Origin: Xenophilus arseniciresistens
GTDB taxonomy: Bacteria > Pseudomonadota > Gammaproteobacteria > Burkholderiales > Burkholderiaceae_C
Length of the DNA: 64,000 nucleotides
Direction: 5' to 3'
Assembly: GCF_028023875.1 (NCBI RefSeq)
Contig: NZ_JAQIPB010000006.1
Coordinates: 1 to 64,000, forward strand
Made by a program: the position numbers and the translations under genes. The notes below the pieces were generated by a model. The model was given only the letters and a program-made list of their open reading frames with translations, did no database searches and was not told the origin of the DNA. This document shows positions 28,569 to 38,947 of the stretch, piece after piece; the stretch's first letter is position 1; every line of letters starts with the position of its first letter.

Positions 28569-29318
28569 ATGGACAACAACAACAGCAGAAGCGGCAAACC
28601 GATCGCGATCGTCACCGGTGGTGCCGGCGGCATGGGCCTGGCCACGGTGGAGCGCCTGGCCCGCGAGGGCTACAGCGTCGTGATGGTGGATCGCGACGAA
28701 GCGATGGCCACGCGCGAAACCGAGCGGCTCCAATCAGCCGGCCTGGATGTGCAGTGCCGCGTGCTCGACCTGACCGACGAGGCCGCCGTGCGTGGCCTGG
28801 TGCAGTCGCTGCCGCCCGTCAGTGCGCTGGTCAACAACGCGGGCATCTTCGATGAGCGCAAGTTCATGGAAGTGGCCAACGCCGATTTCCGCCGTGCCTA
28901 CGAGGTCAATCTCATCGCCGTGGCGACGCTGACGCAGGAGGTGGCCAAGACCATGCCCGAGGGTGGGCGGATCGTCAACATCGCCTCGCGCGCCTACCTG
29001 GGTGCCAAGAACCATCCGCACTACGTGGCTTCCAAGGCGGCCGTGGTCGGCTACACGCGCGCCAGCGCCATGGAGCTGGCGCACCGCGGCATTCTGGTGA
29101 ACGCCATCGCGCCGGGCCTGATCGACACACCGATTCTGCGGGCGCTCACGCCCGAGCGCCTGGCTGCGCAACTGGCGCTGCAGCCCACGGGCAAGGCGGG
29201 CCGGCCGGAAGACATCGCGCAGGCCGTGGCCTTCCTCGTGTCGCCGCAAACCGGCTTCATCACGGGCCAGGTGCTGTTCGTGGATGGCGGCAAGTCACTG
29301 GGTGGGTCGGGCGCATGA
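28569..29318 (+). CDS. Short-chain dehydrogenase/reductase 3 of the unknown cluster
   Basis: This 249-residue SDR has TGGAGGMG at 16-23, NNAGIFD near 89-95, Ser140 in NIASRAY and catalytic Tyr152-x3-Lys156 in YVASK. The Asp-Arg-Asp after the second strand (VMVDRDE) suggests NAD. GGGAG 11 bases ahead supports the ATG at 28569; an in-frame ATG at 28551 is possible. The stop overlaps the start of the flavoprotein gene by 4 bases, so the two are translationally coupled and may act on consecutive intermediates. Confidence 0.84.
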   Translation: MDNNNSRSGKPIAIVTGGAGGMGLATVERLAREGYSVVMVDRDEAMATRETERLQSAGLDVQCRVLDLTDEAAVRGLVQSLPPVSALVNNAGIFDERKFMEVANADFRRAYEVNLIAVATLTQEVAKTMPEGGRIVNIASRAYLGAKNHPHYVASKAAVVGYTRASAMELAHRGILVNAIAPGLIDTPILRALTPERLAAQLALQPTGKAGRPEDIAQAVAFLVSPQTGFITGQVLFVDGGKSLGGSGA

Positions 29319-31030
29319 CACAGGAAAACTGGGACGCCGAGTACGACGTGGTCGTGATCGGCGCGGGCGCCGGCGGCATGGCCGCGGCGCTCACCGCGAA
29401 GATCGAAGGCCTGAGCGTGCTGCTGGTCGAGAAGACCGACCGCGTGGGCGGCTCTACGGCGGTGTCGGGCGGGGCCGTATGGGCACCGCTGAACGCGCAG
29501 TCCGAAAAGGTCGGGCACCCCGACAGCTTCGAGAAGGTGTGGACCTACATGCGCAACACGGTGGGCGATGCCGCCCCGGCCGCGCTGCAGGAAGCCTACC
29601 TGCGCGAGGGCGCGGGCATGGTCGACTACTTCGAGAAGCACACGGCCGTGCGCCTGGTGGCGCGCAGCTACTCGCCCGACTACTACCCCGACCGTGAAGG
29701 CGCTGCGATGGGTGGCCGCTCGCTGGACCCGGCGATGTTCGACGGCCGCGAGCTGGGCGCAAAGTTCAAGGAACTGCGCGACCCGCTGCCCGAGTTCATG
29801 GTGCTGGGCGGCATGATGATCACGATGACCGATGCCAGGCACCTGCTGGCGGTCACGAAGTCCTTCAAGTCCTGGCGCGAAGGCATGAAGCTGGTGCTGC
29901 GCTACTTCGGCGACCGGCTGCGCGGCTATCACCGCGGCACGCGCGTGGTGCTGGGCAATGCGCTGGCGGCACGCCTGTTCAAGAGCGTGCTGGACCACAG
30001 GATCGACTATTGGCTCGGCACGCCGCTGCAGAAGCTGGAGCGGGTCGATGGCGCCGTGACCGGCGTCGCCGTGACTCGCCAGGGGCGGACCCAGCGCGTG
30101 AAGGCGCGCCGCGGCGTGGTGGTGGCCACGGGGGGCTTTCCCTGGGGCGAGGCGCTGCGCAGCGAGCAGTACCCGCAGCCCAGCGGGCCGTGGTCGATGT
30201 CCCCGCAGGACAACCGCGGCGAAGGCATCACGCTGGCGCGCGAGGCCGGTGCGGTGCTGGGCCAGGGCCACACCAACCCCGCCTTCTGGGCGCCGGTGTC
30301 GGTGCTGCAGCGGCCCGACGGCAGCGTCACGCGCTACCCGCACCTGGTGTGGGACCGCGCCAAGCCCGGCCTGATGGCCGTCAACGGCGCCGCCCGGCGC
30401 TTCGTCAACGAATCGACCTCGTACCACGAGTTCGTGCGAGCCATGTACCACTCGCACCAGACGGTGCCGACGATGCCCGCCTACCTGATCTGCGACCACG
30501 ACTTCATGGAAAAGTGGGGCATGGGCCTGGCGCTGCCCGGCGGTCGCCCGCGCGAGCACCTGGTCAAGGCCGGCTACCTCAGCAAGGCGCCGACGCTGCG
30601 CGCGCTGGGCCAGGCACTGGGCCTGGACGGTGCGGCGCTGGAGGCCACGGCCGCGCGCTTCAACACGCTGGCCGAGCAGGGCCGCGACGATGACTTCGGC
30701 AAGGGCAGCACTGCCTACAACCGCTACCTGGGCGATGCCGACCACCAACCCAATCCCTGCCTGGGGCCGCTGCGCAAGGCGCCGTTCTATGCGGTGAAGG
30801 TGGTGGCGGGTGACATCGGCACGGCCGTGGGCATTGCGTGCAATGCGCAGGCCCAGGCGCTGGACGACGCCGGCCGGCCGATCCGGGGGCTGTACATGGC
30901 CGGCAACGACATGCATTCGGTGATGGGCGGCGAGTATCCTGCGCCGGGCATCACACTCGGCCCCGCGCTGACCTTCGGCTGGATAGCCGGCCGCCATCTG
31001 GCGCAGCAGGCGGCTGCCCACGATCAATGA
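29315..31030 (+). CDS. FAD-dependent dehydrogenase of the 3-ketosteroid Delta1-dehydrogenase/fumarate-reductase type
   Basis: This 571-residue flavoprotein starts with the dinucleotide fold VVVIGAGAGGMAAAL at about 12-26 and has GGSTAVSGGAVWAP, the FAD-binding phrase of the FAD_binding_2 family. The C-terminal block EYPAPGITLGPALTFGWIAG matches the 3-ketosteroid Delta1-dehydrogenase motif that contains the proton-abstracting Tyr. Such enzymes introduce a double bond next to a ketone; relatives reduce enones. It could act on a cyclic ketone made by the SDRs. It overlaps the preceding SDR gene by 4 bases and is 18 bases ahead of the GST gene. No steroid ring-cleavage genes lie nearby, so a true steroid substrate is unproven. 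Confidence 0.82.
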   Translation: MTQENWDAEYDVVVIGAGAGGMAAALTAKIEGLSVLLVEKTDRVGGSTAVSGGAVWAPLNAQSEKVGHPDSFEKVWTYMRNTVGDAAPAALQEAYLREGAGMVDYFEKHTAVRLVARSYSPDYYPDREGAAMGGRSLDPAMFDGRELGAKFKELRDPLPEFMVLGGMMITMTDARHLLAVTKSFKSWREGMKLVLRYFGDRLRGYHRGTRVVLGNALAARLFKSVLDHRIDYWLGTPLQKLERVDGAVTGVAVTRQGRTQRVKARRGVVVATGGFPWGEALRSEQYPQPSGPWSMSPQDNRGEGITLAREAGAVLGQGHTNPAFWAPVSVLQRPDGSVTRYPHLVWDRAKPGLMAVNGAARRFVNESTSYHEFVRAMYHSHQTVPTMPAYLICDHDFMEKWGMGLALPGGRPREHLVKAGYLSKAPTLRALGQALGLDGAALEATAARFNTLAEQGRDDDFGKGSTAYNRYLGDADHQPNPCLGPLRKAPFYAVKVVAGDIGTAVGIACNAQAQALDDAGRPIRGLYMAGNDMHSVMGGEYPAPGITLGPALTFGWIAGRHLAQQAAAHDQ

Positions 31031-31048
31031 ACGGACCACTGAATTGCC

Positions 31049-31666
31049 ATGCAGATCTTTTTCTCTCCTTTTTCTCCCTATGTGCGCAAGTGCCTGGTGA
31101 CGGCCCATGAGCTGGGCCTGAGCGATCGTGTGCAGCTGCTGCCCTCGAACGCCAACCCGGTCACGCGCGACCAGGACATCATCGCCAAGAACCCGCTGGG
31201 CAAGGTGCCGACCTTCATCACCGATGACGGCGTCGTGCTGTACGACAGCCGGGTGATCTGCGAATACCTGAACGAGATGGGCAACGGCTCGCTGCTGCCT
31301 TCCGGCGGTGCCGCCCGCTGGGACGCGCTGACCTTGCAGGCCCTGGCTGACGGCATCCTCGACGGCGCGCTGCTCGCCCGCTACGAAGATGTGGCGCGCC
31401 CTGAAGCGCTGCGCTGGCCCGAGTGGCGCGCGGCCCAGCTGGACAAGGCGCAGACCTCGCTGGCCCACCTGCAAGCCCATCCCGCGCTGCTTGCGCCCGG
31501 GCGGGTGGACATCGGGACACTCACCGTCGCTTGCGCGCTGTGGTATTTGGACCTGCGCTTTCCCGACTTCGGATGGCGCGAGCGCTTTGCAGCGGTGGCG
31601 GCCTGGTACGAGAGCTTCTCCCAGCGTCCCTCGCTGCAGGCAAGCTGGGCCTTGCCACCGGCTTGA
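31049..31666 (+). CDS. Glutathione S-transferase family protein
   Basis: This 205-residue protein has a thioredoxin-like N-terminal domain (IFFSPFSPYVRKCLVTAHELGL, with Ser and Cys residues in the active-site helix start), the cis-proline phrase GKVPTFI and the glutathione-contacting pair DSRVICEYL at about 66-74. An all-helical C-terminal domain follows. As the last gene of the cluster it could remove or add a leaving group by glutathione attack, as the beta-etherases and some isomerases do. A general detoxifying role is the alternative. A strong two-way terminator ends the transcript 21 bases on. Confidence 0.82.
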   Translation: MQIFFSPFSPYVRKCLVTAHELGLSDRVQLLPSNANPVTRDQDIIAKNPLGKVPTFITDDGVVLYDSRVICEYLNEMGNGSLLPSGGAARWDALTLQALADGILDGALLARYEDVARPEALRWPEWRAAQLDKAQTSLAHLQAHPALLAPGRVDIGTLTVACALWYLDLRFPDFGWRERFAAVAAWYESFSQRPSLQASWALPPA

Positions 31667-31687
31667 GGGCAGCGCCCCATCGCCATG

Positions 31688-31718
31688 AAAAAGGCGACCT
31701 CGCGAGGTCGCCTTTTTT
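31688..31718. terminator. Strong bidirectional intrinsic terminator
   Basis: A perfect 20-base palindrome (31693-31712: GGCGACCT, CGCG, AGGTCGCC) is preceded by five A and followed by six T. It ends the long catabolic transcript and, read from the other strand, the convergent argG transcript. Confidence 0.93.
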
Positions 31719-31760
31719 GTGGCTGCCTGGGCCCGATGCCGGGCCCGGGCGCGCAACTTC

Positions 31761-33242
<1,482 letters not shown>

Positions 33243-35066
33243 TCAGAACCCCGGTTCGGGGTCGGGCTGCACCGCCGCAGCGGGCGCCACCAGCCCATGG
33301 GGCACCCGTTCGGCCAGCGCCTGCATCAGGGTGTGGGCTGCCACGGGCTTGAACAGCACGGGCAGGCCGCTGTCGTGCACGCGCTGCAGGCGCTGGGCGT
33401 CGGTTTCGCCGGTGATCATCAGCACCGGCAGCCCCAGGCCCGGTGCCAGGGCCTGCAGGCGCTGCGCAGCGGCCAGGCCGTCCTGGCCTTCGGCCAGCCG
33501 CCAGTCGCACAGCAGCACGTCGAAAGGCTGGCCTTGCGCCTGCGCATGGTCCAGTGCCGCGCGGGCCTGCGTCTCGTCGGTCACCAGCGTGACGGCGATG
33601 CCGAAGGCCTGCATCAGGGCCTGCATGGCCTCGCGCACCTCCAGCTCGTCGTCCAGCACCAGCACGCGGGTGGGCAGCGGGCCGGCCGGGGGCGGGCAGG
33701 CGGATTCGGTCTCGGGCGCCTGGCTGCGGGCCGCTGCGGCCGGCAGGCACAGGCGAAAGCGCGTGCCCCGCCCGGGCCGCGAATGCAGCTGCAGCGGGTG
33801 CGAGAGCAGCAGCGAAAGCCGCTTGACGATCGACAGGCCCACGCCCAGGCCGCGCGAGCGGTCGCGCCCCGGGTTGTCGACCTGGTAGAACTCGTTGAAC
33901 ACCAGCGCCGCGTGCTCCGGCGCGATGCCGATGCCCGTGTCGTACACCTCGACCCAGACCTGCGGCCCGCGCGCGCGGGCGCTCACCAGCACGCCGCCCT
34001 GCGGCGTGTACTTGATGGCGTTGTCGATCAGGTTGGCCAGCAGGCGGTACAGCAGCTGTTCGTCGCCGTGGACCCACAGCGCGCTGGGGCGCACGCGCAG
34101 CTGCAGGCCGCGTTTGCGCGCCTGCAGCTCGAACACCTCACCGAGCCGGCGCAGCAGTGGCTGCAGCGGGCGGGGCTGCGGCCGGGCATGCACCACGCCG
34201 GCGTCGAGTTGCGAGATGTCGAGCATGGCCTCGAGCGAGGCGTTCAGCGTGCCCACCGCGCCCATGAGCCGGCGCGCGATGGCGGCGCCAGGCTGGCTCT
34301 GCAGTTCCTGCTGCAGGGCCGTGCCGAACAGGCTGATGGCATGCAGGGGCTGGCGCAGGTCGTGGCTGGCCGCGGCCAGGAAGCGTGTCTTCTCGGCGCT
34401 GACGCGCTCGACGGCCTGCATCTGCTCGCGCAGCTGGTCGGCCAGGGCCTCCTTTTCGAAGCGACCGCTCAGGGCCTCGATCAGCAGCCGGTTCTGCAGC
34501 CGGGCGAAGTACAGCGAGGTGGCCAGGTAGATCAGCGCGCAACCCGCCAAAAAGATGTGCATCAGGTCGCCGTACCAGGCCAGGGCACTGGCCAGGCCCA
34601 GGCTCATGGGCACCGCAAAGCACAGCGTGGAAGGCCAATGCGCCGACATGGCCGCCATGCCGCCGGCGATCAGGCCCAGCATGACCAGCATCAGCAGCGT
34701 GGTCATGGGCAGGTCGGCCCCGCCCAGCAGCAACCAGGGCGCCAGGCCCCAGACGATGCTGTACATCAGCAGCTCGCGCGAATGCACGCGCGCCCAGTGC
34801 GCGCTTCGTCGGGCGGCCTGGGGGTCGCGGTGGTAGGCGCCCATCACGGGGTAGCGCAGCGTCTGCACCAGATGCGCCAGCAGCCACACGCCCACCAGCG
34901 GGTCGCCCAGGCGCCACCAGAACAGGGCGCCCAGCAGCCAGGCGACCAGCGTGTCGGCCAGCGTGGAGGCGCCGATGTTGGCATAGAGCATGGCCACCTG
35001 CTCGCGCAGCACGCGCGCGGCCATGGGCTCGGCGCCGGCGGGCGGCACGGGCTGGGCGGCTTCCAT
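33243..35066 (-). CDS. Membrane hybrid sensor histidine kinase with C-terminal receiver
   Basis: This 607-residue protein has about five to six helices in the first 190 residues, with almost no periplasmic domain. A coiled linker, a HisKA domain with phospho-His235 (FLAAASHDLRQPLHAI), an HATPase (LANLIDNAIKYTPQGG, DTGIGIAPEH, GLGVGLSIVKRL) and a receiver with Asp521 (LLCDWRLAEGQDG) follow. The SHDLRQPL H-box belongs to a group of orphan hybrid kinases common in Burkholderiales. Its ATG lies 2 bases after the stop of the ABC exporter gene, so both are co-translated. The missing effector regulator must be encoded elsewhere. The signal may relate to what the exporter moves. Confidence 0.87.
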   Translation of the reverse strand: MEAAQPVPPAGAEPMAARVLREQVAMLYANIGASTLADTLVAWLLGALFWWRLGDPLVGVWLLAHLVQTLRYPVMGAYHRDPQAARRSAHWARVHSRELLMYSIVWGLAPWLLLGGADLPMTTLLMLVMLGLIAGGMAAMSAHWPSTLCFAVPMSLGLASALAWYGDLMHIFLAGCALIYLATSLYFARLQNRLLIEALSGRFEKEALADQLREQMQAVERVSAEKTRFLAAASHDLRQPLHAISLFGTALQQELQSQPGAAIARRLMGAVGTLNASLEAMLDISQLDAGVVHARPQPRPLQPLLRRLGEVFELQARKRGLQLRVRPSALWVHGDEQLLYRLLANLIDNAIKYTPQGGVLVSARARGPQVWVEVYDTGIGIAPEHAALVFNEFYQVDNPGRDRSRGLGVGLSIVKRLSLLLSHPLQLHSRPGRGTRFRLCLPAAAARSQAPETESACPPPAGPLPTRVLVLDDELEVREAMQALMQAFGIAVTLVTDETQARAALDHAQAQGQPFDVLLCDWRLAEGQDGLAAAQRLQALAPGLGLPVLMITGETDAQRLQRVHDSGLPVLFKPVAAHTLMQALAERVPHGLVAPAAAVQPDPEPGF

Positions 35067-35068
35067 CC

Positions 35069-36901
35069 TTACTCTTCGCCGATGAACCCGCCGCTCTGGT
35101 GCGCCCACAGCCGGGCATAGAGGCCGCCCGTGGCCAGCAGTTCGCGGTGCGTGCCCTCTTCGACCACGCGGCCGCCTTCGAGCACGATCAACCGGTCCAT
35201 CGCCGCGATGGTGGACAGCCGGTGCGCGATGGCGATCACGGTCTTGCCTTCCATCAGCGTGTCCAGGCTGGCCTGGATGGCGGCTTCCACCTCGGAATCG
35301 AGCGCGCTGGTGGCTTCGTCCAGCAGCAGGATGGGCGCGTTCTTGAGCATCACGCGCGCGATGGCGATGCGCTGGCGCTGGCCCCCGCTGAGCTTGACGC
35401 CGCGCTCGCCCACGTGGGCCGCCAGGCCCGTGCGGCCCTGCAGGTCGGTCAGGTGGTCGATGAAGCCCGAGGCCTCGGCCCGTTCGGCGGCGGCGCGGAT
35501 CTGGGCCTCGGTGGCGTCGGGCCGGCCGTAGGCGATGTTGTCGGCCAGCGAGCGGTGCAGCAGGCTGGTGTCCTGCGTGACCATGCCGATGTGCGCGCGC
35601 AGCGAGTCCTGCGTGACATGGGCGATGTCCTGCCCATCGATCAGCACGCGGCCCGACTCGATGTCGTGAAAGCGCAGCAGCAAATTGACCAGCGTGCTCT
35701 TGCCCGCGCCCGAGCGGCCCACCAGGCCGATGCGCTCGCCGGGCCTGACCACGAGGTTCAGGTCTTCCACCACGGCCGGCTTGCCGGGCCCGTAGCGGAA
35801 GCTCACGTGCTCGAAGCGCACCTCGCCGCGGCTCACGGTGAGCGCGCGCGCATCGGGTGCGTCCACCACCGTGCGCGGCCGGCTCAGGGTGTTGATGCCG
35901 TCCTGCACCGTGCCCACCGACTCGAACAGGCTGGTCATCTCCCACATGATCCAGTGCGACATGCCCTGCAGCCGCAGCGCCATGGCCGTGGAGGCAGCCA
36001 CCGCGCCCACGCCCACCTGGCCTTGCGACCACATCCACAGCGACATGCCCGCCATGCCCCCCACCAGCCCCATGGACAGGGTGTGGTTCACGATCTCGAA
36101 GGCGCTGACCAGCCGCATCTGGCTGTAGCCGGTGGCCATGAAGTCCTTCATGGCCGCACGCGCGAAATGCGCTTCGCGGTGGGTGTGCGAGAACAGCTTG
36201 ACGGTGGCGATGTTGGTGTAGGCGTCGGTCACGCGGCCCACCATGGCCGAACGCGCATCGGCCTGGGCCTTGCCGATGCGGCCCAGCCGCGGCACGAACC
36301 ACACCATGGCCGCCAGGTACAGCACCAGCCACACCACGAAGGGCCACACCAGCGCGCCCGCGAACACGCTGGCCAGCACCACGATGGTGGCCACGTAGAT
36401 CACCATGGTCACCAGCACGTCGGCCATCACGAACAGGGTGTCGCGCACGGCCAGCGCGGTCTGCATCACCTTGGTCGTGATGCGGCCCGCGAACTCGTCC
36501 TGGTAGAAGGACATGCTCTGGCCCAGCATCAGCCGGTGGAAGTTCCAGCGCAGGCGCATGGGCAGGTTGATGGCCAGCACCTGGTGCTTGACGATGGTCT
36601 GCAGCGCCACCACCAGAACGCTGGCGGCCAGCGCGACCGCCAGCCAGGCGAGGGCGCCGCCACGCTCGGCCCACAGCTGGTCCGGCGCCACGCCGCCCAG
36701 CCAGTCCACCAGGCGGCCCAGCAGCGCGAACAGAAGAGCCTCGAAGGCTGACATCAGCGCCGTCAGCCCGGCCAGCCAGGCCACCTTGCCGCGCACGCCG
36801 TCGGTGCAGGCCCACAAGAAGGCGAAGAAGCCCTTGGGCGGCAGGACCGGCTCGGCCTCGGGGTAGGGGGAAAGTCGTTTTTCGAAAAAGCGGAACAGCA
36901 A
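35069..36901 (-). CDS. MsbA-type half-size ABC exporter
   Basis: This 610-residue protein fuses a six-helix exporter domain (about 40-340) and an ATPase domain with Walker A GRSGAGKST, Q-loop MVTQDTSLLHRSL, signature LSGGQRQRI, Walker B ILLLDEATSALD and H-loop IAHRLST. It works as a homodimer in the inner membrane, exporting lipids, peptides or drugs. I chose the TTG at 36901 because GGGAG stands 8 bases before it and the family sequence (FRFFEKRLSPYP) begins there; no ATG lies between it and residues that look non-coding. The histidine kinase gene follows after 2 bases. Confidence 0.87.
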   Translation of the reverse strand: MLFRFFEKRLSPYPEAEPVLPPKGFFAFLWACTDGVRGKVAWLAGLTALMSAFEALLFALLGRLVDWLGGVAPDQLWAERGGALAWLAVALAASVLVVALQTIVKHQVLAINLPMRLRWNFHRLMLGQSMSFYQDEFAGRITTKVMQTALAVRDTLFVMADVLVTMVIYVATIVVLASVFAGALVWPFVVWLVLYLAAMVWFVPRLGRIGKAQADARSAMVGRVTDAYTNIATVKLFSHTHREAHFARAAMKDFMATGYSQMRLVSAFEIVNHTLSMGLVGGMAGMSLWMWSQGQVGVGAVAASTAMALRLQGMSHWIMWEMTSLFESVGTVQDGINTLSRPRTVVDAPDARALTVSRGEVRFEHVSFRYGPGKPAVVEDLNLVVRPGERIGLVGRSGAGKSTLVNLLLRFHDIESGRVLIDGQDIAHVTQDSLRAHIGMVTQDTSLLHRSLADNIAYGRPDATEAQIRAAAERAEASGFIDHLTDLQGRTGLAAHVGERGVKLSGGQRQRIAIARVMLKNAPILLLDEATSALDSEVEAAIQASLDTLMEGKTVIAIAHRLSTIAAMDRLIVLEGGRVVEEGTHRELLATGGLYARLWAHQSGGFIGEE

Positions 36902-37102
36902 ACCAGGGGCTCCCGTGAAGCGGCCGACTGTAGCGAGCCACCGTGACCGCGTGGCGCGGCGCCGCCGTGACCGCATGTAGGAAGGGGTCAAGCCGGCGCC
37001 GGCGGCCGATCATTGGTGCGGTGCGTGGACCGGATTGTTGCAAGGCCAGGGCTCGCGGCGCCGCCCGCCGCCCCTACATTCCAGGGAACGGAGATTTGCG
37101 CC

Positions 37103-37915
37103 ATGAGCACCACGACCCCACGCCTGCCCACCTACTTCATCTCGCACGGCGGCGGCCCCTGGCCCTGGATGAAGGACGAGATGGGCGACACCTACGCGAA
37201 GCTGGAAGCCGCGCTGGCCGACATGCCGCGCCAGATCGGCGTGCGCCCGCGGGCCATCCTCATGGTGTCGGCGCACTGGGAGCGCATGAACTTCACCGTG
37301 CAGGCCCATCCGCAGCCGCCCATGGTCTACGACTACGGCGGCTTTCCGCCCCACACCTACAGCGTGCGCTACGACGCGCCGGGCGACCCGGCGCTGGCCG
37401 CGCGCGTGCAGGGCCTGCTGGAGGCCGCGGGCCTGCCGGCCGGGCTGGACGCCGAACGCGGCTTCGACCACGGCATGTTCTCGCCCATGAAAGCCATCTA
37501 CCCCGAGGCCGATGTGCCGGTGGTGCAGCTTTCGTTGAAGAAGGGGCTGGACCCGGCCGAGCACCTGGCGCTGGGCCGCGTGCTGGCACCGCTGCGGGGC
37601 GAAGGCGTGCTGATCATCGGCAGCGGCCTGAGCTATCACAACCTGCGGGCCTTCGGCCCCGTGGCCGCCGCGCCTTCGCGCGCCTTTGACGACTGGCTGC
37701 AGCAGGCCGTGGTGAACAGCGAACCGGCCGTGCGCACGCAGCAGCTGATCGCCTGGGAACAGGCCCCGGCCGCGCGCATCGCCCATCCGCGCGAAGAACA
37801 CCTGCTGCCCTTGATGGTGGCCGTGGGCGCCGCCGAGGCCGAGCCCGGCCAGTGCGTCTACCACGAGAACGCCTTCATGGGCGGCCTGACGGTGTCCAGC
37901 TTCAGGATCGGCTGA
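37103..37915 (+). CDS. Class III extradiol dioxygenase, DODA/YgiD type
   Basis: This 270-residue protein belongs to the 4,5-DOPA-dioxygenase-like family of LigB enzymes. Metal ligands are expected from TYFISHGGGPWP (His15), MVSAHWER (His54) and FDHGMFSPM, with SGLSYHNL as a further active-site His. Bacterial members cleave catechols such as DOPA or act on unknown diols. It has no catabolic neighbours on its own strand, and the convergent LysR gene overlaps its end by 14 bases. Its physiological substrate is unknown. The ATG at 37103 gives the conserved N-terminus. Confidence 0.85.
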   Translation: MSTTTPRLPTYFISHGGGPWPWMKDEMGDTYAKLEAALADMPRQIGVRPRAILMVSAHWERMNFTVQAHPQPPMVYDYGGFPPHTYSVRYDAPGDPALAARVQGLLEAAGLPAGLDAERGFDHGMFSPMKAIYPEADVPVVQLSLKKGLDPAEHLALGRVLAPLRGEGVLIIGSGLSYHNLRAFGPVAAAPSRAFDDWLQQAVVNSEPAVRTQQLIAWEQAPAARIAHPREEHLLPLMVAVGAAEAEPGQCVYHENAFMGGLTVSSFRIG

Positions 37916-38819
37916 CCGGCGTGATGGCCTGCGCGCCGCCGAAATGCGCGGCCAGCAGGTCGAGCATGGCGCGCAGCACCGGCGACATCTGCCGGCGCGA
38001 GGCGAACACCGCGTGGATGCCCAGGCACAGCGGCTCGTGCTCGCCCAGCACGGCCTGCAGCGCGCCGCTGGCCAGGTGGGGTTGCGCCACATGAAGCGGC
38101 TGCATGCTGATGCCCACGCCCTCCAGGGCGGCGGCCAGCAGCACCTGTGATTCGTTGGCGCTCAGGTTGCCGCCCACCGCCACGCTGCTGCGGCCCAGGC
38201 GCGGATGGTCGAACTCCCAGAGGCTGCGGCCGAAGTAGGTGTAGGTCAGGCAGTTGTGCAGTGCCAGCTCGCTCACCTGCATGGGCGTGCCCCGCTGCGC
38301 CAGATAGGCCGGCGCGGCGCAGATCACCGAAGGGCAGTCGCCGAGCCGGCGTGCGATGAGGTTCGGGTCCAGCTCATTGGTGATGCGGATCGCCAGGTCG
38401 ATGCGCTCCTCCACCAGGTTCACTGCGCGCGCATCGATGCGCAGGTCGATGGACGCCTGCGGGTGCTCCGCCAGGAAGCGCCGCACCAGCGGCGCCAGCA
38501 GGGTCTGCGCCGTCGACTGCGCGCAGGCCACGCGCAGCAGGCCCTGCACGGGGTCGGCGCCATCTTCGGCGGGGCCGATCGCCATTTCCTGCGCCACCTC
38601 CAGCAACTGGCGGCAGCGCGCCAGCGTCTGCTCGCCGGCGGGCGTCAGGCTCAGGCGCCGGGTCGTGCGGTGCAGCAGGCGCGCACCGGCCCAGTTCTCC
38701 ATCTGCGACAGATAGCGCGTGACCATGGCGCGCGACATCTCCAGCGCCTGGGCGGCCGCGGCCATGCTGCCGCGCTCGGCGATCTGCACGAAGACCTGGG
38801 CGGCGGTCACACGGTCCAT
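37902..38819 (-). CDS. LysR-family transcriptional regulator
   Basis: This 305-residue regulator has the N-terminal HTH (AQVFVQIAERGSMAAAAQALEMSRAMVTRYLSQME, about 7-41) and an effector domain starting at GLLRVACAQSTAQ. It resembles the CrgA/DsdC-like group. It is divergent from the NAD(P)-binding protein gene, so control of that gene is the natural inference, and its 3' end overlaps the dioxygenase gene by 14 bases in opposite orientation. No effector can be proposed. Confidence 0.85.
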   Translation of the reverse strand: MDRVTAAQVFVQIAERGSMAAAAQALEMSRAMVTRYLSQMENWAGARLLHRTTRRLSLTPAGEQTLARCRQLLEVAQEMAIGPAEDGADPVQGLLRVACAQSTAQTLLAPLVRRFLAEHPQASIDLRIDARAVNLVEERIDLAIRITNELDPNLIARRLGDCPSVICAAPAYLAQRGTPMQVSELALHNCLTYTYFGRSLWEFDHPRLGRSSVAVGGNLSANESQVLLAAALEGVGISMQPLHVAQPHLASGALQAVLGEHEPLCLGIHAVFASRRQMSPVLRAMLDLLAAHFGGAQAITPVSRS

Positions 38820-38887
38820 ATTTGATCGATTGATGCAACAAAGAGCGCCATATTAGGGGCTATTTCGTTCAAGAAAGGAAACCTACG

Positions 38888-38947
38888 ATGCCTGCATTGC
38901 TTGTCCGAACCCGTCTTCTGTCTCGATTCCAAGGAGTTATTCCATGA
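38888..38947 (+). CDS. Possible 19-residue leader peptide upstream of the NAD(P)-binding protein gene
   Basis: A short frame begins ATG CCT GCA with AGGA eight bases ahead and ends in a TGA that shares ATGA with the start of the next gene. The peptide MPALLVRTRLLSRFQGVIP is basic and hydrophobic. The ribosome site and coupled ATGA stop-start suggest it is translated and sets the translation of the dehydrogenase, which also has its own AAGGAG site inside this frame. It may be accidental; the peptide has no known relatives that I recall. Confidence 0.35.
   Translation: MPALLVRTRLLSRFQGVIP

Noticed and set aside
29315-31030. Assignment as a true 3-ketosteroid dehydrogenase in steroid degradation
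   Set aside because: The motif fits the family, but no ring-cleavage (KshA, HsaC type) or side-chain genes are nearby, so only the reaction type is claimed.
35067-37043. In-frame upstream extension of the hybrid kinase to 1266 residues
   Set aside because: This stretch is another frame of the ABC exporter gene, which has all ATPase motifs. The kinase starts at the ATG at 35066.
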